NCBI GenBank assembly: GCA_945957225.1 | Contig: CAMFKK010000145.1 | Location: 1 to 6,498 of the forward strand | Direction: 5' to 3' | From: an uncultured Sphingobacteriia bacterium | Lineage (GTDB): Bacteria > Bacteroidota > Bacteroidia > Chitinophagales > Chitinophagaceae | DNA length: 6,498 nucleotides | Shown here: piece by piece, positions 4,818 through 6,498 of the stretch | Numbering within the stretch: position 1 is the stretch's first letter | Layout of the letters: the number at the start of each line of letters is the position of its first letter | Notes under the pieces: generated by a model | What the model was told of the DNA's origin: nothing | Seen by the model: only the letters and a program-made list of their open reading frames with translations | The model's database searches: none | Position numbers and translations under genes: made by a program

Positions 4818-6498
4818 CTATTTATTTTGATTCTTTATCAATGCATTTTTAAATTGTTCTTCATAGGCATTTATTGCTGTCAATGCATTGTCATCATTTT
4901 TGTATTTTATCTTTAACTTATCAAACACTTCTGTTGCTCTTGGGTCAGCAAGTATTGATATCAATAAAACATTACTAAAAATGTCGTTTATATCGTTTTC
5001 TAGCATTGCTTTATTAAGCCTCTCTAAAATGATTGGGTAACCCAAATTCCCCTTATTGAAAGAAGCTAAGGTAGTTGATGCATATACTGGATAATCCCAA
5101 CCACTGGCACCTAAAAACCAACGTGGCGATTGATTATCATTTAAGATTTCTAAGGCTATGGGTATAGCTCTTTCATCACCTAAGAAACGCATCCCTGATA
5201 AGGCTGACATTTTGCTTTGACCTTTCCATGAGGATTGGTTCTTCAAATTTATCAAGGCGTCAAACGCCTTTGGACTCTTTGTTTTTCCTAATGCTACGGC
5301 TGCATTAAAAATCACCCTATTACTATTGTCATTTAGATGACCAATAAACAAATCTGCGTATTCGGGATTGTTTTCTATTCCCAAAATAGAAATGGCATTA
5401 GCTTTTAACCAAGAATTTTCATTGTTAATTATTTTCAACAAAATGTTTGCTATTTCTATATCTAAAGGTCTTGGCAAAATGGTATTCAACATGGACAAAA
5501 CATTTGTTCTAAAACGCCAATATTCTTTTCTGCCTGCAACTTTTAGCATAGATTGGTAAATAAGTTGCTTTTCAGTGAAGGTAATGCTGGAATCTTTATA
5601 GATGCTTATCAGTTGGTTTAAAGCAATTGTCCTACCTAAAACATCCTTGCTTTTTTCAAATTGAAACAAATATTCTTCCAATTTATTTTGCATATTTATC
5701 ACTGCAATCCAGGTGCTTTCATAGTTTACATTAATAAACTTTGGTTTTTTGGGCATTGATATTTCAAAAACATTTTCTTCTTCAGGCTTTAAAATTATTG
5801 TATGTATACTATTATCAATTTCTATTTGCATTTTACCCTGAAAATATTTGACTTGGGGATAATCCGAATTGTTTTCTTGTTTTTGAGTTTGAATTAATTT
5901 GATTTGTAATACATTTTTGGATGAGTTATATGTTTTAATAATTTTAAAATTTGGCACCCCCATTTTATAAATCCACTGATCAAAAAACCAATCCAATTTT
6001 CTTTTTGTAACACGTTCTACCGCATTTTTAAAATCTTCAGTTGTTATTGATTTATTGGCATTTGTATTTATGAAGTATTGAATACATTTCTTAAATTCAT
6101 TTTCTCCAATTTCCTTTTCCAATAGTCTCAATACCAATAGCCCTTTTGAACGTAAATAGTTATCAGCTTTTAGAAAGCTATTTAAGTCTTTGATATTTTC
6201 TACCACCATTGGATGATGAATTCCGGCATTCCAGTCACCCATTGTAGCCCCCATATCAAAATTCTGAACCCACATCAAATATTCATCATGCCCATTTGTT
6301 TTCTCTCCATATTTACTTTCTATAAAATGTGCCAATGCTTTAGTTAGCCATACATGATTCCAATTTTTAGTTTTGATTAAATTTCCAAACCATTGTGAAG
6401 CAAGTGCTTCCGCTTCTACACCATCCCATAAATAAAGGAAATCTTTGTGCGTTTTTTCATCATCTACAAAATTATCAGAAATAGTTCCTATCCCATTT
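4818..6498 (-). CDS. M1 aminopeptidase-like protein with C-terminal HEAT repeats, zinc site lost (N-terminus beyond window edge)
   Basis: The last 559 residues of a larger protein; the frame is open from the window edge (first full codon at 6497) to TAG at 4818, so a TTG at 6335 is not a start. The M1 fold is clear: EAEALASQWFGNLIK (28-42), WNHVWLTKALAHFIESKYG (46-64), SKGLLVLRLLEKEIGENEF (117-135), then DWFFDQWIYKMGVPNFKI (169-186), and a beta domain to about 269. In active M1 enzymes the QWFGN is preceded by HExxH and the third ligand sits in WLNEG. Here HExxH is EALAS (30-34) and WLNEG is WLTKA (K53). The usual GxMEN substrate motif seems to be GIGT (2-5), and the catalytic Tyr before KG appears to be R116. 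The enzyme should therefore not bind catalytic zinc. From about 279 to 534 the sequence is helical repeats of HEAT type (for example NSWLKANAISILG and NRVIFNAAVALGK). A binding or scaffolding role is inferred. Confidence 0.85.
   Translation of the reverse strand, partial: NGIGTISDNFVDDEKTHKDFLYLWDGVEAEALASQWFGNLIKTKNWNHVWLTKALAHFIESKYGEKTNGHDEYLMWVQNFDMGATMGDWNAGIHHPMVVENIKDLNSFLKADNYLRSKGLLVLRLLEKEIGENEFKKCIQYFINTNANKSITTEDFKNAVERVTKRKLDWFFDQWIYKMGVPNFKIIKTYNSSKNVLQIKLIQTQKQENNSDYPQVKYFQGKMQIEIDNSIHTIILKPEEENVFEISMPKKPKFINVNYESTWIAVINMQNKLEEYLFQFEKSKDVLGRTIALNQLISIYKDSSITFTEKQLIYQSMLKVAGRKEYWRFRTNVLSMLNTILPRPLDIEIANILLKIINNENSWLKANAISILGIENNPEYADLFIGHLNDNSNRVIFNAAVALGKTKSPKAFDALINLKNQSSWKGQSKMSALSGMRFLGDERAIPIALEILNDNQSPRWFLGASGWDYPVYASTTLASFNKGNLGYPIILERLNKAMLENDINDIFSNVLLISILADPRATEVFDKLKIKYKNDDNALTAINAYEEQFKNALIKNQNK

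Noticed and set aside
5368..5559. Plus-strand open frame of 63 codons
   Set aside because: Shadow of the HEAT-repeat part of the M1-like gene.
1..6498. CRISPR array, tRNA or rRNA gene, insertion sequence, prophage or retron-like element
   Set aside because: No regularly spaced direct repeats, no cloverleaf or rRNA-like stretches, no transposase, integrase or reverse transcriptase motifs were seen in either strand.

Overview
The window is AT-rich, and every credible gene is on the minus strand. Signs of a Bacteroidota (Bacteroidetes) genome are the Sec/SPII leader styles, the lack of Shine-Dalgarno-like sequences, the kinds of proteins present (a kelch-type surface lipoprotein, a DinB protein of the type common in Bacteroidota, an M1-like HEAT-repeat protein, outer-membrane barrel debris) and the codon use. 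I cannot place it below phylum level.

Reading in the direction of transcription (right to left): 6498-4818 is the C-terminal 559 residues of an M1 aminopeptidase-like protein with a HEAT-repeat tail. Its frame is fully open, but the zinc-binding and catalytic residues are replaced. After a 215-bp gap come a DinB-family protein and a GNAT acetyltransferase (4602-3630), which overlap by 8 bases and look like a small operon. From 3502 to about 2850 nothing is intact. There is a signal-peptide-bearing start broken by a frameshift, a scrap resembling the end of a GNAT domain, and a scrap of an MFS transporter of the YfcJ/YhhS type. An intact small secreted protein (2813-2346) follows. Next is a second stretch of debris (2345-1608): the 3' end of an outer-membrane beta-barrel gene with a frameshift and a premature stop, then an M20-family amidohydrolase reduced by two internal deletions and at least one frameshift. 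Three bases after that remnant starts an intact kelch-type lipoprotein (1604-642), followed by a CPBP-family membrane protein that runs off the left edge (568-1).

The two main points of interest are the apparent pseudo-peptidase at the right, which keeps an open frame despite losing all three zinc ligands, and the two stretches of gene debris (about 1.4 kb together) holding recognisable pieces of at least four families. I see no CRISPR array, no tRNA or rRNA, no insertion sequence and no clear new multi-gene system. Family names come from motif recognition by eye, without database searches.
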